The notes under the pieces were generated by a model that saw only the letters and a program-made list of their open reading frames with translations, did no database searches and was not told the DNA's origin. From Pelagicoccus sp. SDUM812002 (lineage in GTDB: Bacteria; Verrucomicrobiota; Verrucomicrobiia; Opitutales; Opitutaceae): a stretch of DNA of 64,000 nt. Both the position numbers and the translations under genes were made by a program. The DNA lies in assembly GCF_031127835.1 (NCBI RefSeq), contig NZ_JARXHX010000001.1, forward strand, positions 124,001 through 188,000. Direction: 5' to 3'. The first letter of the stretch is position 1. Every line of letters starts with the position of its first letter. This document shows, piece after piece, positions 11,001 through 19,297 of the stretch.

Positions 11001-11496
11001 ACAGGGCCAGCCACAAAGCCAATCCGAGGGCCAGCCATCAGGACAATCTCAACAAGCCAACAACACTCAGCCACAGAGAGGCGGATCCGGAGGCGGATCC
11101 ACGCCAAACCTCGGCGAGCAACTGAGAGATGCGTTTTCTGATTTCGAACAAGCTCAACAAGGTCCCTTGACCGGTGGTTCATTCAGCGAGTGGATCGATC
11201 GCTTGAACACGGTGGAATCGCTCCTTGAGGAGCCAAACGTCCGAGCACGCGTCAGCGAGGCTCGGGAAACTGCCGAAAGCATGCGCCGTGACTTCAAGCG
11301 ACATGGAGAGCTTCCCCAGTGGGATATGATCGAAGGACAAATTACCGATCCGCTCAACGAAGTAAGAGCCTGGCTAGCTGAAGAGCTTATTCGCACCCAA
11401 GGTTCCGATACGCTACAAGCAATTGATCGCGACCCTGTGCCTGAAGAGTACAACAATATCGTTCGTAGTTATTACGAATCGTTAGGAGACGACTAA
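8050..11496 (+). CDS. DUF4175-like giant membrane/coiled-coil protein
   Basis: I place the start at ATG 8050, inside the TAATG junction with the upstream gene, rather than at an earlier in-frame ATG (7957) that would overlap it by about 94 nt. The product is 1148 aa. Two N-terminal transmembrane helices (near residues 40-80) come first, then a hydrophobic segment near 160-175 and beta-rich periplasmic regions. A very long charged coiled coil follows (about residues 700-980, rich in E, Q, R), then a Q/S/G low-complexity linker and a helical C terminus. This matches the DUF4175 family found next to MoxR/VWA clusters in several phyla. Function unknown; it is likely a structural partner of the VWA proteins. 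Confidence 0.82.
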   Translation: MKETIQEQSHLSHAKLRRELYPVALRIRDRERIQIRTKAFLKAFAACALAASIAYLFPSLSDFAAIVGILATTLFLVLSYRRENHIGIDYLEAARAIEKKNPNLNQSLITAVQQNLAGDSGFFSTQVINQALASESVPEWENIGKPDSLKGALSHIGALSILAFSLYACFQASKWSDSINEEFAQSPEVASSVLIEPGNIEIQRGSSIVVTARFEGRLPDGVELELVPSNTEASSTIRMAQSLSDPVFAYSLQGIEETIAYRIRYRDSVSETHHISVYDLPKLVTADAVLKFPEYTGWKSRKVMDTLRLSAIEGTRLSYTFNTNKPVQDAYLENKRGERVSLNPNNEYKTQFLLESVLNRSESYTLHLQDEAGRFNEYPAEIQIDSIENKRPNLRVESPRGDLRVSPLEEVLFSGNVSDDFGLLDYGIGFAFSGEEPNSFSLANEKAAPDTFEDELNYLLNLEEHSVQPKDIFSWYLWATDFGPDGAVRRTTGDLYFADVRNFDEIFREQDQGGGGQGETSEQGMELLEKQRRIAISLFRIKNAATDAESESDNLDVVQLSQVEALEELQQLVPQLREASSRQYASEAQRFMEGVDVGLSQAIDRPSLEPLELAWSDAQSAYDKLVKLGDDEFNVSRSQNSQQGGGGGPSRNQAQINELDFRTEDSRYETASQAQALTSPDERKDLELISKLSELSRRQDDINERLQEMQGELANAKSEEERQRIERELKRLEEEQQQMLADADEAIRQAGNRQSTRQVREQLEQARENMREAKEELEDGQVSQALASGTRARNTLDQSRDQMREANSSEFSEALREARSQAKQLSETQEQLEQQIDDFVKTSRGKLDDTEERESLAQDIEQQSRELKSLLDQVREIAEAAENVEPGLFRDLYQILRDNNTSRYEERYDESSLYVRQGFIDEARGGQRGLSESIEQLSESISDAAESVLGNEAATMQFAQSEIESLNQQLESERQSQNQSQAQSQGQPQSQSEGQPSGQSQQANNTQPQRGGSGGGSTPNLGEQLRDAFSDFEQAQQGPLTGGSFSEWIDRLNTVESLLEEPNVRARVSEARETAESMRRDFKRHGELPQWDMIEGQITDPLNEVRAWLAEELIRTQGSDTLQAIDRDPVPEEYNNIVRSYYESLGDD

Positions 11497-11500
11497 AGGC

Positions 11501-13831
11501 ATGGTTTTCTCAAGTAACATTCCTTGGCTCGCCTTCGTGGTCGCATTGATTGCCCTGCTGCCGCTCGCATGGTTCTCTTGGCGAAGCATAGACCGACCCT
11601 TCGGAGCAGCTCGCATTTTCGCCATCTCATTTCGCGTTCTCGGCATCCTCTTCGTCGCATTCGCGATAGCTGATCCACAAATCATAAGCGAACGTCCTGC
11701 GCAGGGGGCAAACATCGTTGCACTCCTCGCCGACAACAGCAAAGGGCTCGCCATCAAGGACCGCGACTCAATTGAAAATCGCGGCAAAGAGCTTCAGTCG
11801 GTTCTATCCGAAACCAGCTACCCCTGGATCGCACAGTTAAAAGAGGACTTCCAAGTCCGCAGCTACCTTTTCGATTCGCAGACTCGGCGCACCGCCGCCT
11901 TTGACACCCTCGATTTCACCGGTGAACAAAGCAACATAAGCACATCATTGCAGGGACTTGCGGAGCGGCTTGAGAACAAGCCAGTGGCGGGCATCGTTCT
12001 CTTCAGCGACGGAATTACCACAGACTACTCTCTTCCAGCAGAGCAACTTGAGAAGCTACCACCTATCTATCCGGTCGTAGTAGGCTCAGCATCCCAGGTC
12101 GCCGATATTTCAATACGCGATGTAATAGTAAACCAGTCGGCTTTTGGAGACTCGCCCGTTCGCGTGACAGCGAAACTCATCAAAAGCCCTTCTGCTGAAA
12201 CTGCAGTTCGCACGAAACTCAAACGAATCGGCACTAACATATCGCTGAACAGCGGTTCCGCAAAGTCCATCGATGAAACTGTTAAAACCATCGGCGAGGA
12301 GAGCGACTATGCCTTCGAATGGAAATCGGCTACAGGCGGAATCGACTTCTTCGAACTTTCTACTCAAGCGGAGGATCCAGATTGGATCGAGGCGACAGTC
12401 GATAATAACCGTCAACTTTTTGCCGTTAACCGCGGAAAGGATACTTATCGGATTCTTTATGCGACCGGTCGACCGAATTGGGAATACAAGTTTTTGAACC
12501 GAGCTCTGTCGGCCGATCCGCAACTGGACTTAGTGGGCCTCCTTCGGGTAGCTAGCCGCGAGCCCAAGTTTGAGTTCAAGGGTCGCGCGGGCGAAAATTC
12601 CAACTCACTCTACCGGGGATTTGGAAGGGAAGACGAAACGGAACGCTATGACGAGGCAGTCCTCATTCGAATGAACGCACGAGACGCGAATGAGCTAAAA
12701 ACCGGCTTTCCCGACGAAGCAGAAGAACTCTTCGCCTACGACGCAATCATCATCGATGACCTAGAAGCTGACTTCTTTTCCTTCGCCCAACATACCTTGA
12801 TCCGCGATTTCGTTAAGCAACGCGGCGGCGGCTTGCTGATTCTGGGTGGCGTGAACGCTCTAGAGGATGGTAACTACCAAAATACTCCGATAGCTCAAGT
12901 ACTCCCGTTGTACCTGGATGGTGCTGGAGCCTCTATCCCCAACGAGCAGCTAGCTCGCTGGGACCTGACTCGAAGCGGATGGGTGGAGCCGTGGGTACGT
13001 ATCCGTCCTTTCGAGACAGAAGAACGTATGCGAATGCAAGAGATGCCGGGCTTTAGAGTATTCAATACTCCAAGTCGCATTAAGCCAGGCGCAGAAACGC
13101 TGGCTACGATTGAAACGCTCTCTACAGAAACTTACCCAGCCCTCGTCACCAGGCGTTTCGGTCTTGGTAGAGTGGCTACTGTTGGGGTCGGTGACTTCTG
13201 GCGGTGGGGTATGCAAACGCCCAGCACGCAAGCAGACCTCGCTCAATTCTGGCGCCAGATCTCGCGGTGGTTGGTCAAAGACAATCCGAACAAAGTGGAA
13301 CTTACCTCCAAAGACGCTTCCGACTCCACCGTGACCTTGACTGCGATCGCACGTAATGACGACTTCAGCCCGCTGGAAACGGGCCAAGCTAAATTGACCA
13401 TTCGCAGGGCCGACAAGGAAGAAGAGATTCGTGAATATAAGATGGACCGAGTATCCAACGTCCAAGGACAGTATCGGAGTACAGTCGCCATAGGCGAGTC
13501 AGGGGCTTACCTCGCCACTGTGAGCGTGACGGACCTAGAAGGACGATCCATCGGAGAGGCCGAAACAGCTTGGGTTTATCAGCCCATGGTCGAGGAGCTT
13601 AGCTCCCTCTCTCCCAATGTATCCTATTTGCAAGGACTCGCCGAAGCAACGGGGGGAAAGCTTATCTCGATTCCCGAGCTCAATCAATTGTCAGAAATTC
13701 TGAACGAACGATCGTCGCCCATAATGGAGACCTGGTCTGAGCCGATTTGGCATCGCAACTGGCTTTTTTTGCTAGCATTGGCAGCCTTCCTCTCCGAATG
13801 GCTACTCAGAAGAAAGCGAGGTCTCGCGTGA
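11501..13831 (+). CDS. Membrane protein with VWA-like and glutamine-amidotransferase-like regions
   Basis: The 776-aa protein has two N-terminal transmembrane helices (FVVALIALLPLAWFSW and ARIFAISFRVLGILFVAFAI). A VWA-like region follows (ALLADNSKGL, later IVLFSDGITTD), then a region with RILYATGRPNWEYKFL and a GGGLLILGG segment that resembles class I glutamine-amidotransferase-like domains of this family. The C terminus has a further helix (WLFLLALAAFLSEWLLRR). It starts 5 nt after the DUF4175 gene and overlaps the next gene by 4 nt. It is probably the large periplasmic member of the MoxR-associated complex. Confidence 0.82.
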   Translation: MVFSSNIPWLAFVVALIALLPLAWFSWRSIDRPFGAARIFAISFRVLGILFVAFAIADPQIISERPAQGANIVALLADNSKGLAIKDRDSIENRGKELQSVLSETSYPWIAQLKEDFQVRSYLFDSQTRRTAAFDTLDFTGEQSNISTSLQGLAERLENKPVAGIVLFSDGITTDYSLPAEQLEKLPPIYPVVVGSASQVADISIRDVIVNQSAFGDSPVRVTAKLIKSPSAETAVRTKLKRIGTNISLNSGSAKSIDETVKTIGEESDYAFEWKSATGGIDFFELSTQAEDPDWIEATVDNNRQLFAVNRGKDTYRILYATGRPNWEYKFLNRALSADPQLDLVGLLRVASREPKFEFKGRAGENSNSLYRGFGREDETERYDEAVLIRMNARDANELKTGFPDEAEELFAYDAIIIDDLEADFFSFAQHTLIRDFVKQRGGGLLILGGVNALEDGNYQNTPIAQVLPLYLDGAGASIPNEQLARWDLTRSGWVEPWVRIRPFETEERMRMQEMPGFRVFNTPSRIKPGAETLATIETLSTETYPALVTRRFGLGRVATVGVGDFWRWGMQTPSTQADLAQFWRQISRWLVKDNPNKVELTSKDASDSTVTLTAIARNDDFSPLETGQAKLTIRRADKEEEIREYKMDRVSNVQGQYRSTVAIGESGAYLATVSVTDLEGRSIGEAETAWVYQPMVEELSSLSPNVSYLQGLAEATGGKLISIPELNQLSEILNERSSPIMETWSEPIWHRNWLFLLALAAFLSEWLLRRKRGLA

Positions 13832-14772
13832 AGGGTTTCCTCGCCATAGTCATTTTAATCTCCACATCCGTGACGTCGGCCACGGAACACATTCTCGTCA
13901 TGCAAGGTTCAGGTGGTGCCAGCGAATTCGAAGAACGTTTTTCTGAAGCAAGCGAACTTTGGATACAGCTCGCCGCAGAAGTCGATGCCACTGTGGACCT
14001 TGTCAGCCCCGCTACAGCGGGATCCGAAGCGAAGCAAAAAATTCGAGATTGGATAACCTCTCCCGAGCGAGAAAAGGCATCCAGCATATGGATCGTCTAC
14101 CAGGGGCATGGAACCTTCAATGCAGGCGGAGCTAAGCTTAACTTGCCTGGAGAAGATCTATCCGCAACGGAACTGGCAAAATGGCTCGAGGGTATCAACA
14201 AGGAAATGGTATTCATTCACGGTGGCGCAGCGAGTGCACCTTTTATTGCCCAACTCTCGGGTGATAACCGCGTGATTATAACAGCCACCCGTAGCCCTTC
14301 CGAACAAAACTACGCGCGTTTTGGCGAACGTTTCGCTCAAGCCCTCGCTGACGAATCCAGCGACATCGATAGGGATAATTCCGTATCCCTCTTGGAAGCC
14401 TTCCTCAGTGCCTCCAACGCAGTGGAGACCTTTTACAAGGAGGCGGGCAGGCTGAGCAGCGAACACGCGCTGCTCGACGACAATGGCGACGGCAAAGGTA
14501 CCCCAGCCACGCTGTTCTCGGGTCTGCGTCTAGCTACCGAAACGGGCCAAACTGCCAGTGACGGTCGACTCGCCCAGAGGCTATCGCTATCTCCGAATGA
14601 CACGAGCAACCAACTCAGTGCCGAGCAATTGGAACAACGGCACGAGCTAGAGCAAGAGCTCGAAGTATTGTATTCGCAAAAGGGCGACATGTCCGAGGAC
14701 GACTATTACGAAAAACTGGAAATTATCCTGACCAAACTTGCTCGCTTTTACATTATAGGAGAAGAATCGTAA
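13828..14772 (+). CDS. Caspase/C13-like exported protein lacking the catalytic Cys
   Basis: I chose GTG 13828: it overlaps the upstream stop in a GTGA junction, has GCGAGG a few bases upstream, and yields a signal peptide (VKGFLAIVILISTSVTSA). An in-frame ATG at 13798 is possible. The 314-aa product contains a caspase-hemoglobinase-like core: beta strand, YQGHG with His94, then VFIHGGAASAPFI where active members have Asp-x-Cys-x-Ser-Gly, then ITATRSPSEQ and a FGERFAQAL segment. The position of the nucleophilic Cys is Gly or Ala, so this looks like an inactive scaffold. It is the last gene of the MoxR operon. Confidence 0.72.
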   Translation: MKGFLAIVILISTSVTSATEHILVMQGSGGASEFEERFSEASELWIQLAAEVDATVDLVSPATAGSEAKQKIRDWITSPEREKASSIWIVYQGHGTFNAGGAKLNLPGEDLSATELAKWLEGINKEMVFIHGGAASAPFIAQLSGDNRVIITATRSPSEQNYARFGERFAQALADESSDIDRDNSVSLLEAFLSASNAVETFYKEAGRLSSEHALLDDNGDGKGTPATLFSGLRLATETGQTASDGRLAQRLSLSPNDTSNQLSAEQLEQRHELEQELEVLYSQKGDMSEDDYYEKLEIILTKLARFYIIGEES

Positions 14773-14849
14773 ATCGGCTTGAGACGAGGCGAAACTGACT
14801 GGGATTATTCAGTTTGCCACTCGATTGGAATTCTACCAATGTCGCAATC

Positions 14850-15353
14850 GTGATTTTCCGCATCCTCGCCCTTCCCGTAATCATAATATCATCTATGTTG
14901 CTTACATCCTGTGAGACAACGAGCGGTACAGGATACGGGTACTATCTCGGCGAACTGACGGACGATACCATCGTCGAGCTTTTCGCTCTCAGCGACGCCG
15001 CCGCACAACGGCAGGACTTCGAATTCTACAAGAGTTTCTTTTCGCCCAACTACTCGAGTGTCGACCGGACCGACAGTAACCGATCGATACTCTATCGAGA
15101 GGGCTACCTCGATATGGTTGAGGATATTTTCAAGACAGCCGAGTCCGTCCACCTGCAAACCTTAGTCATGGATATCGAGTATTCAAATGGCGGGCACAAC
15201 GCGTTCGTAAAAGTCCACGAGGAAGAGAAGATCGAACAATACGGCCAGACCCGACATTACACGAGCCTGCTCGACGTCGAACTGGAGATAGAGGAGGGTT
15301 GGGTTTTCGTTAACAAAACGACCCGAACTTCTACGCAAGTCATTGAAGAGTGA
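14850..15353 (+). CDS. Small lipoprotein, NTF2-like (hypothetical)
   Basis: The GTG at 14850 gives a compact lipoprotein signal (hydrophobic core ending LLTSC) and 167 aa. An upstream in-frame TTG (14814) would give 179 aa with an unusually long leader. The mature part is a small alpha+beta protein (SDAAAQRQDFEFYKSFF ... SILYREGYLDMVEDIF) with the spacing of a SnoaL/NTF2-like cone. Convergent with the epimerase gene, leaving only 6 nt between stops. No specific function can be assigned. Confidence 0.65.
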   Translation: MIFRILALPVIIISSMLLTSCETTSGTGYGYYLGELTDDTIVELFALSDAAAQRQDFEFYKSFFSPNYSSVDRTDSNRSILYREGYLDMVEDIFKTAESVHLQTLVMDIEYSNGGHNAFVKVHEEEKIEQYGQTRHYTSLLDVELEIEEGWVFVNKTTRTSTQVIEE

Positions 15354-15359
15354 GCGCCC

Positions 15360-16352
15360 TCACTCGCGAATTTCCCGCGCGTCCACAGCGTCTTCTGCTG
15401 CGTAACTGAACGTCTTGCCTACCATATCCGCGGGCGGGTTACCTTTGTACCACTCGACCGACTCCGCGAGTCCGTCGTAATAGTCGGTCGGTTCCTTATA
15501 GCCGAGTTCCTGCCTGATCAGACTTGTGTCGATCAGCATGTCTTGGGAGAAGTCTCCAGGTGATTTGAGATAGTCCGGTAGATCGACCGAAGATATCACT
15601 TTCACGCGACCGTCCCAGCCGAACACGGTTCCCAAGTGCTCTAGCCTTTCCTTCATGGTCGGGGTTTTGGCCTCGCCTACATTATACACACGGTGGTTCT
15701 CACCGGGCATTTGAACAGCCAAAGCGATCGCATGCGCAACATCATCGACGTATGCGTGCGTCCAGCGCCAAGACGCCTGACTCGCCCCCAACAATACAAA
15801 GGGGCGATTGTCCATCATTCGAATGATGAGCGGATAGAAGCGACGCAAATAGTCATTGGGACCATAAACCGGAGGGAGACGCAAGATGGTGCACGGGTCC
15901 TTCGAGTTGGACATGATCTTCTCGACGTCCCTCTTATCACCCTGCTCCTCGTTGCCGATCCCCAAGGTACGGATAGCGGCCTCTTCGTTAATAGGAACTG
16001 CGACCGACGCTCCCGGCTCGGTGCGTTTTAAACGAGCATGGGCCAAGTAGACATTGGTGTTGCTGGTCACAACCGTCTGCATGACATTCCCCTGGAACAC
16101 CTCGAGGAAAGCGGAAGCCTCCTCCCCGGTATTCGCCGATAGATGCACTGCTATGTCCGGCTCAAATTCGAGGCATTCGTCGCGGTAGAACGCGAGCGAA
16201 CCCTTGTCCCCGAAAATATGGGTTACCTCATCAGCAACAGACTGCGGAGGAGGATTCTGATCAAGAAAGGCCACCTCATGCTTCGCGTAGATGAGCTCTT
16301 CGATCAGCTTGGGAGCGATGAAGCGTCCACTTCCTATGATGAGGCATTTCAT
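15360..16352 (-). CDS. NAD-dependent epimerase/dehydratase family protein
   Basis: The 330-aa protein is an extended short-chain dehydrogenase. It has an N-terminal Rossmann motif (CLIIGSGRFIAPKLIEEL), a DxxD-type acidic residue after strand 2 (FLDQNP), ILRLPPVYGP in the middle and YVDDVAHAI in the substrate domain. A canonical YxxxK is not obvious, so the chemistry is uncertain; candidates are sugar-nucleotide epimerase, reductase or an isoflavone-reductase-like enzyme. It stands alone on the minus strand, convergent with the lipoprotein gene. Confidence 0.85.
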   Translation of the reverse strand: MKCLIIGSGRFIAPKLIEELIYAKHEVAFLDQNPPPQSVADEVTHIFGDKGSLAFYRDECLEFEPDIAVHLSANTGEEASAFLEVFQGNVMQTVVTSNTNVYLAHARLKRTEPGASVAVPINEEAAIRTLGIGNEEQGDKRDVEKIMSNSKDPCTILRLPPVYGPNDYLRRFYPLIIRMMDNRPFVLLGASQASWRWTHAYVDDVAHAIALAVQMPGENHRVYNVGEAKTPTMKERLEHLGTVFGWDGRVKVISSVDLPDYLKSPGDFSQDMLIDTSLIRQELGYKEPTDYYDGLAESVEWYKGNPPADMVGKTFSYAAEDAVDAREIRE

Positions 16353-16515
16353 TGAACTTTTTGCGGCGAATGACTGGGGTATGCCGACATTGATTAAGGT
16401 GTGGCTTTGGCGTTGTTGCGCAACCTTTTAGACGGCATTTGAGGCCTAATCATGAGGCAAAACCTAACTTATTCGCATTGCCCCATGGCCTCCTATCCTT
16501 AAACCAAGCTATCTT

Positions 16516-17394
16516 ATGCGTACAAATCCCAATATTAACTGCATCGCTCTCAGCGCCACTCTGAGCCTCTTATTCCTTTTCGCAGGCTGCACCAAAAAGG
16601 AAACTCAGCTGCACGCCACGATCGACACCTCAATGGGACCGATCGTGGTTCGCCTCCTCGACAAGGACGCCCCTAAAACTGTGGAAAACTTCGTCGCCCT
16701 CGCCGACGGCTCGAAGCTACTCGCCGAGGGTGAAGACGCCTCTACCGCAAAGCCCTTCTACGACGGTCTCACTTTCCACCGCGTCATCCCCGACTTCATG
16801 ATCCAAGGCGGTGACCCTGCTGGTAACGGTTCCGGAGGCCCCGGCTATACCTTCGAAGACGAGACTTACACCGAGGGCGAACCTCTTACAGGCGAGATTG
16901 CTGACCAGGATCGCGCTGAGTTTGTATTCGAGCAATGGATCGTCCCACACCTTCGCGAGCACCGCGGCGAGAGCCCGATCGAATTCATAGCAAAACTGTT
17001 CGGCGAGATGCAACAAGCTCAAGGATTTGATCCAATGTACGACGTTACTGTCGAAGAGCTCGCCGAAGCTTTGGAAAAAGAGCAACCGATTGTCGGTCGC
17101 GGCGAACTAATCAACTCGGTTGATTACGGAACACTCTGCATGGCAAACGCAGGACCGAACACCAACGGATCCCAGTTTTTCATCGTCACCAAAGACGGCG
17201 GCACCCCATGGCTCAACGGCAAACACACTGTTTTTGGCACAGTCATCTCTGGGATGGATGTCGCAGAAGCGATCTCGCAGGTCCCTACGAAAGCCCAAAA
17301 CATGCCCGTCGAACCGGTGATCATCAACAGCATCCGAGTAAACGAGGTAAAAGTCGTCGTCGAAGAAAAGGACGAAGAGGAAACAAAATCCTAA
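16516..17394 (+). CDS. Peptidyl-prolyl cis-trans isomerase, cyclophilin type, lipoprotein with insertion
   Basis: The 292-aa protein has a lipoprotein signal peptide (LLFLFAGC) and a cyclophilin domain: VRLLDKDAPKTVENFVALA, TFHRVIPDFMIQGGDP, then GTLCMANAGPNTNGSQFFIV and NGKHTVFGTVISGMDV. Catalytic-type residues (R in FHRVIP, Q in MIQGGD) are present. About 80 residues of charged, mostly helical sequence (near 118-200) are inserted between GPGYTFEDE and GTLCMANAG, so the protein is longer than a usual bacterial cyclophilin. Expected to catalyse prolyl isomerisation at the outer or inner membrane. Its 3' end overlaps mutL by 4 nt on the opposite strand. Confidence 0.92.
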   Translation: MRTNPNINCIALSATLSLLFLFAGCTKKETQLHATIDTSMGPIVVRLLDKDAPKTVENFVALADGSKLLAEGEDASTAKPFYDGLTFHRVIPDFMIQGGDPAGNGSGGPGYTFEDETYTEGEPLTGEIADQDRAEFVFEQWIVPHLREHRGESPIEFIAKLFGEMQQAQGFDPMYDVTVEELAEALEKEQPIVGRGELINSVDYGTLCMANAGPNTNGSQFFIVTKDGGTPWLNGKHTVFGTVISGMDVAEAISQVPTKAQNMPVEPVIINSIRVNEVKVVVEEKDEEETKS

Positions 17395-19280
17395 AACAGC
17401 TCGTCGTGCTTCCGACGGATTCTACGCTGGAAGCGTTTGTCGATCTCCCCCGTCGAGATTTCTATCAGGGACGGACGCCCCTCCGGATCCGTTAACGGCT
17501 TTTCGCAGTTAAAAAGCGTTTCCAGCAACGAATCTATCTCGGACGAACTTGGCTCTTCCCGCGGTCTACGGAGCTTGGCCGCGGCTCGTTTGGCGATCAT
17601 TTCCACCGCCACGCCTTCCTTGTCTTCCGCCACATTGCCTTGGCGCAATAGGCCGATCGTTTCCTTGACGAACTCCTCCGCCTCGGTGTCCTCCAGCCAA
17701 GTCGGGGTCCCTTCGATGCGGAAGAAATTCCTTCCGAACGGGGCGACTTCAAACCCGAGACGCTCGAAAAAATCCAAGCTCTCTTCCAACACCGCAGAGC
17801 TCACCGGATCCAATTCCACCGGCTGGGCGAGTAGTAGCTTCTGGCAACGAACAGACTTAGCGGCAAATTCCTTGATCATACGTTCGTAAAGGATACGTTG
17901 CTGAGCCGCTCTCAAATTAAGCAAGACCACGCCCGCGCCTGTGTCGAAAGTGGCGAATTCCCCCTGCGCCCAACCTAGGTAACTCCAGTTTTTTGACTCT
18001 GCCGGCTCTTCTCGTGTTAGCTCTGCAGATTTTGTTTCCACGTTTCGTTCGCTTGCCTGTACGCTTTCATCAAGGGACTGAGGAGGGATAGCAGGCTTGC
18101 TCGGCACCGGAGCACTCTTTTGGTTCGCGGTCGATTCCGGATGCACAAGACGACGTTTGACCGGCTCCTGCCGAGCTGGTTGCGAACTTGCAGGAGTTCC
18201 ACGCGACCTAAACGCAGCTGCCCGAGAATCCTCAGCCTCCACGTTTTTGGGCAAGCGAACTTCGACAGGTTTGATTGTCTGGAATGAATCAGACTCTGAG
18301 CGCAAGGCTTCCAGCAAAGTGCGCACCGCAAAACCGCGGGTCTTCGCCTCCTCGCGAAACCTTATTTCCCGCTTGGCTGGGTGCACGTTCACATCGACCC
18401 GCTCCGGATCAATATCGAGAAACAGAAACGCCACCGGATAGCGACCCTTGGGAATATGGCCGTAGTAGGACTCGACTAGCGCGTAGCTGAGCGTCTTGTT
18501 CTCGACCGGCCGATTATTCACGAAAAACAGCATCTCGTGGCGGCTGGAGCGAGAGAGGTTCGGCATGCCGATATAGCCGTGCATGCGAAGCCCGTCCTCA
18601 CTCGCGTCCACTTCGATCAAGCTGTTTGCTATTTGCTTTCCAAACACCTCCGCAATGCGGCTCTTTAAAGATGAATTCGCAGGCGACTGAAACAGCGACC
18701 GACCATCGTCCAGCAAGCTGAATCCAATTTCTGGATGCGCGAGCGCATAGAGACGCACACATTGTACAATGTGGGCAGACTCGGTCGTCTTGCTCTTAAG
18801 AAATTTGCGGCGAGCCGGTACGGTATTGAAGAGCTTGCTGATCGTCATGCGCGTGCCTTGCGGCATCCCGCAGTCACGCACGTGCAGCATCTTGCCGCCG
18901 TCGATCAAAATTTCAGTTCCGCCTTCCGATCCCTCTTCCCGTGTTTGCAGCTGAAATTTGGATACGGAAGCGATCGAAGGCAGGGCCTCTCCTCGAAAGC
19001 CCATGGTCGTCAGACCATCGAGATCCTTAACCTTCTGGATTTTGCTGGTCGCATGCCGCTCCAGCGACAACAGAGCATCGTCGTGACTCATTCCGCCACC
19101 GTTGTCCTCGATGCGCATGAGGCTCGTTCCCCCGTTACGAAATTCCACTTCGATGCGCGTCGCGCCCGCGTCGATACTATTCTCAACGAGTTCCTTTACG
19201 ACCGAAGCAGGCCGCTCAATCACCTCGCCCGCCGCAATCTGGTTGGCGACGTGGTCTTCTAGTAGGCGAACTTTGGCCAT
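17391..19280 (-). CDS. mutL: DNA mismatch repair protein MutL
   Basis: The 629-aa protein has the full GHKL ATPase N terminus: NQIAAGEVIERPASVVKELVENSIDAGA (motif I), IEDNGGGM (II) and TTMGFRGEALPSIASV (III), then the MutL transducer domain. A low-complexity linker (about 340-430) leads to the C-terminal dimerisation domain. In that domain the endonuclease motif DQHA(x)2E is replaced by NLRAAQQR, so the latent nuclease of most bacterial MutLs seems to be absent. It acts as the matchmaker between MutS and downstream repair factors. Convergent with the cyclophilin gene; argH follows upstream on the same strand. Confidence 0.96.
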   Translation of the reverse strand: MAKVRLLEDHVANQIAAGEVIERPASVVKELVENSIDAGATRIEVEFRNGGTSLMRIEDNGGGMSHDDALLSLERHATSKIQKVKDLDGLTTMGFRGEALPSIASVSKFQLQTREEGSEGGTEILIDGGKMLHVRDCGMPQGTRMTISKLFNTVPARRKFLKSKTTESAHIVQCVRLYALAHPEIGFSLLDDGRSLFQSPANSSLKSRIAEVFGKQIANSLIEVDASEDGLRMHGYIGMPNLSRSSRHEMLFFVNNRPVENKTLSYALVESYYGHIPKGRYPVAFLFLDIDPERVDVNVHPAKREIRFREEAKTRGFAVRTLLEALRSESDSFQTIKPVEVRLPKNVEAEDSRAAAFRSRGTPASSQPARQEPVKRRLVHPESTANQKSAPVPSKPAIPPQSLDESVQASERNVETKSAELTREEPAESKNWSYLGWAQGEFATFDTGAGVVLLNLRAAQQRILYERMIKEFAAKSVRCQKLLLAQPVELDPVSSAVLEESLDFFERLGFEVAPFGRNFFRIEGTPTWLEDTEAEEFVKETIGLLRQGNVAEDKEGVAVEMIAKRAAAKLRRPREEPSSSEIDSLLETLFNCEKPLTDPEGRPSLIEISTGEIDKRFQRRIRRKHDELF

Positions 19281-19297
19281 CTAATCTCTCGCAGTGA

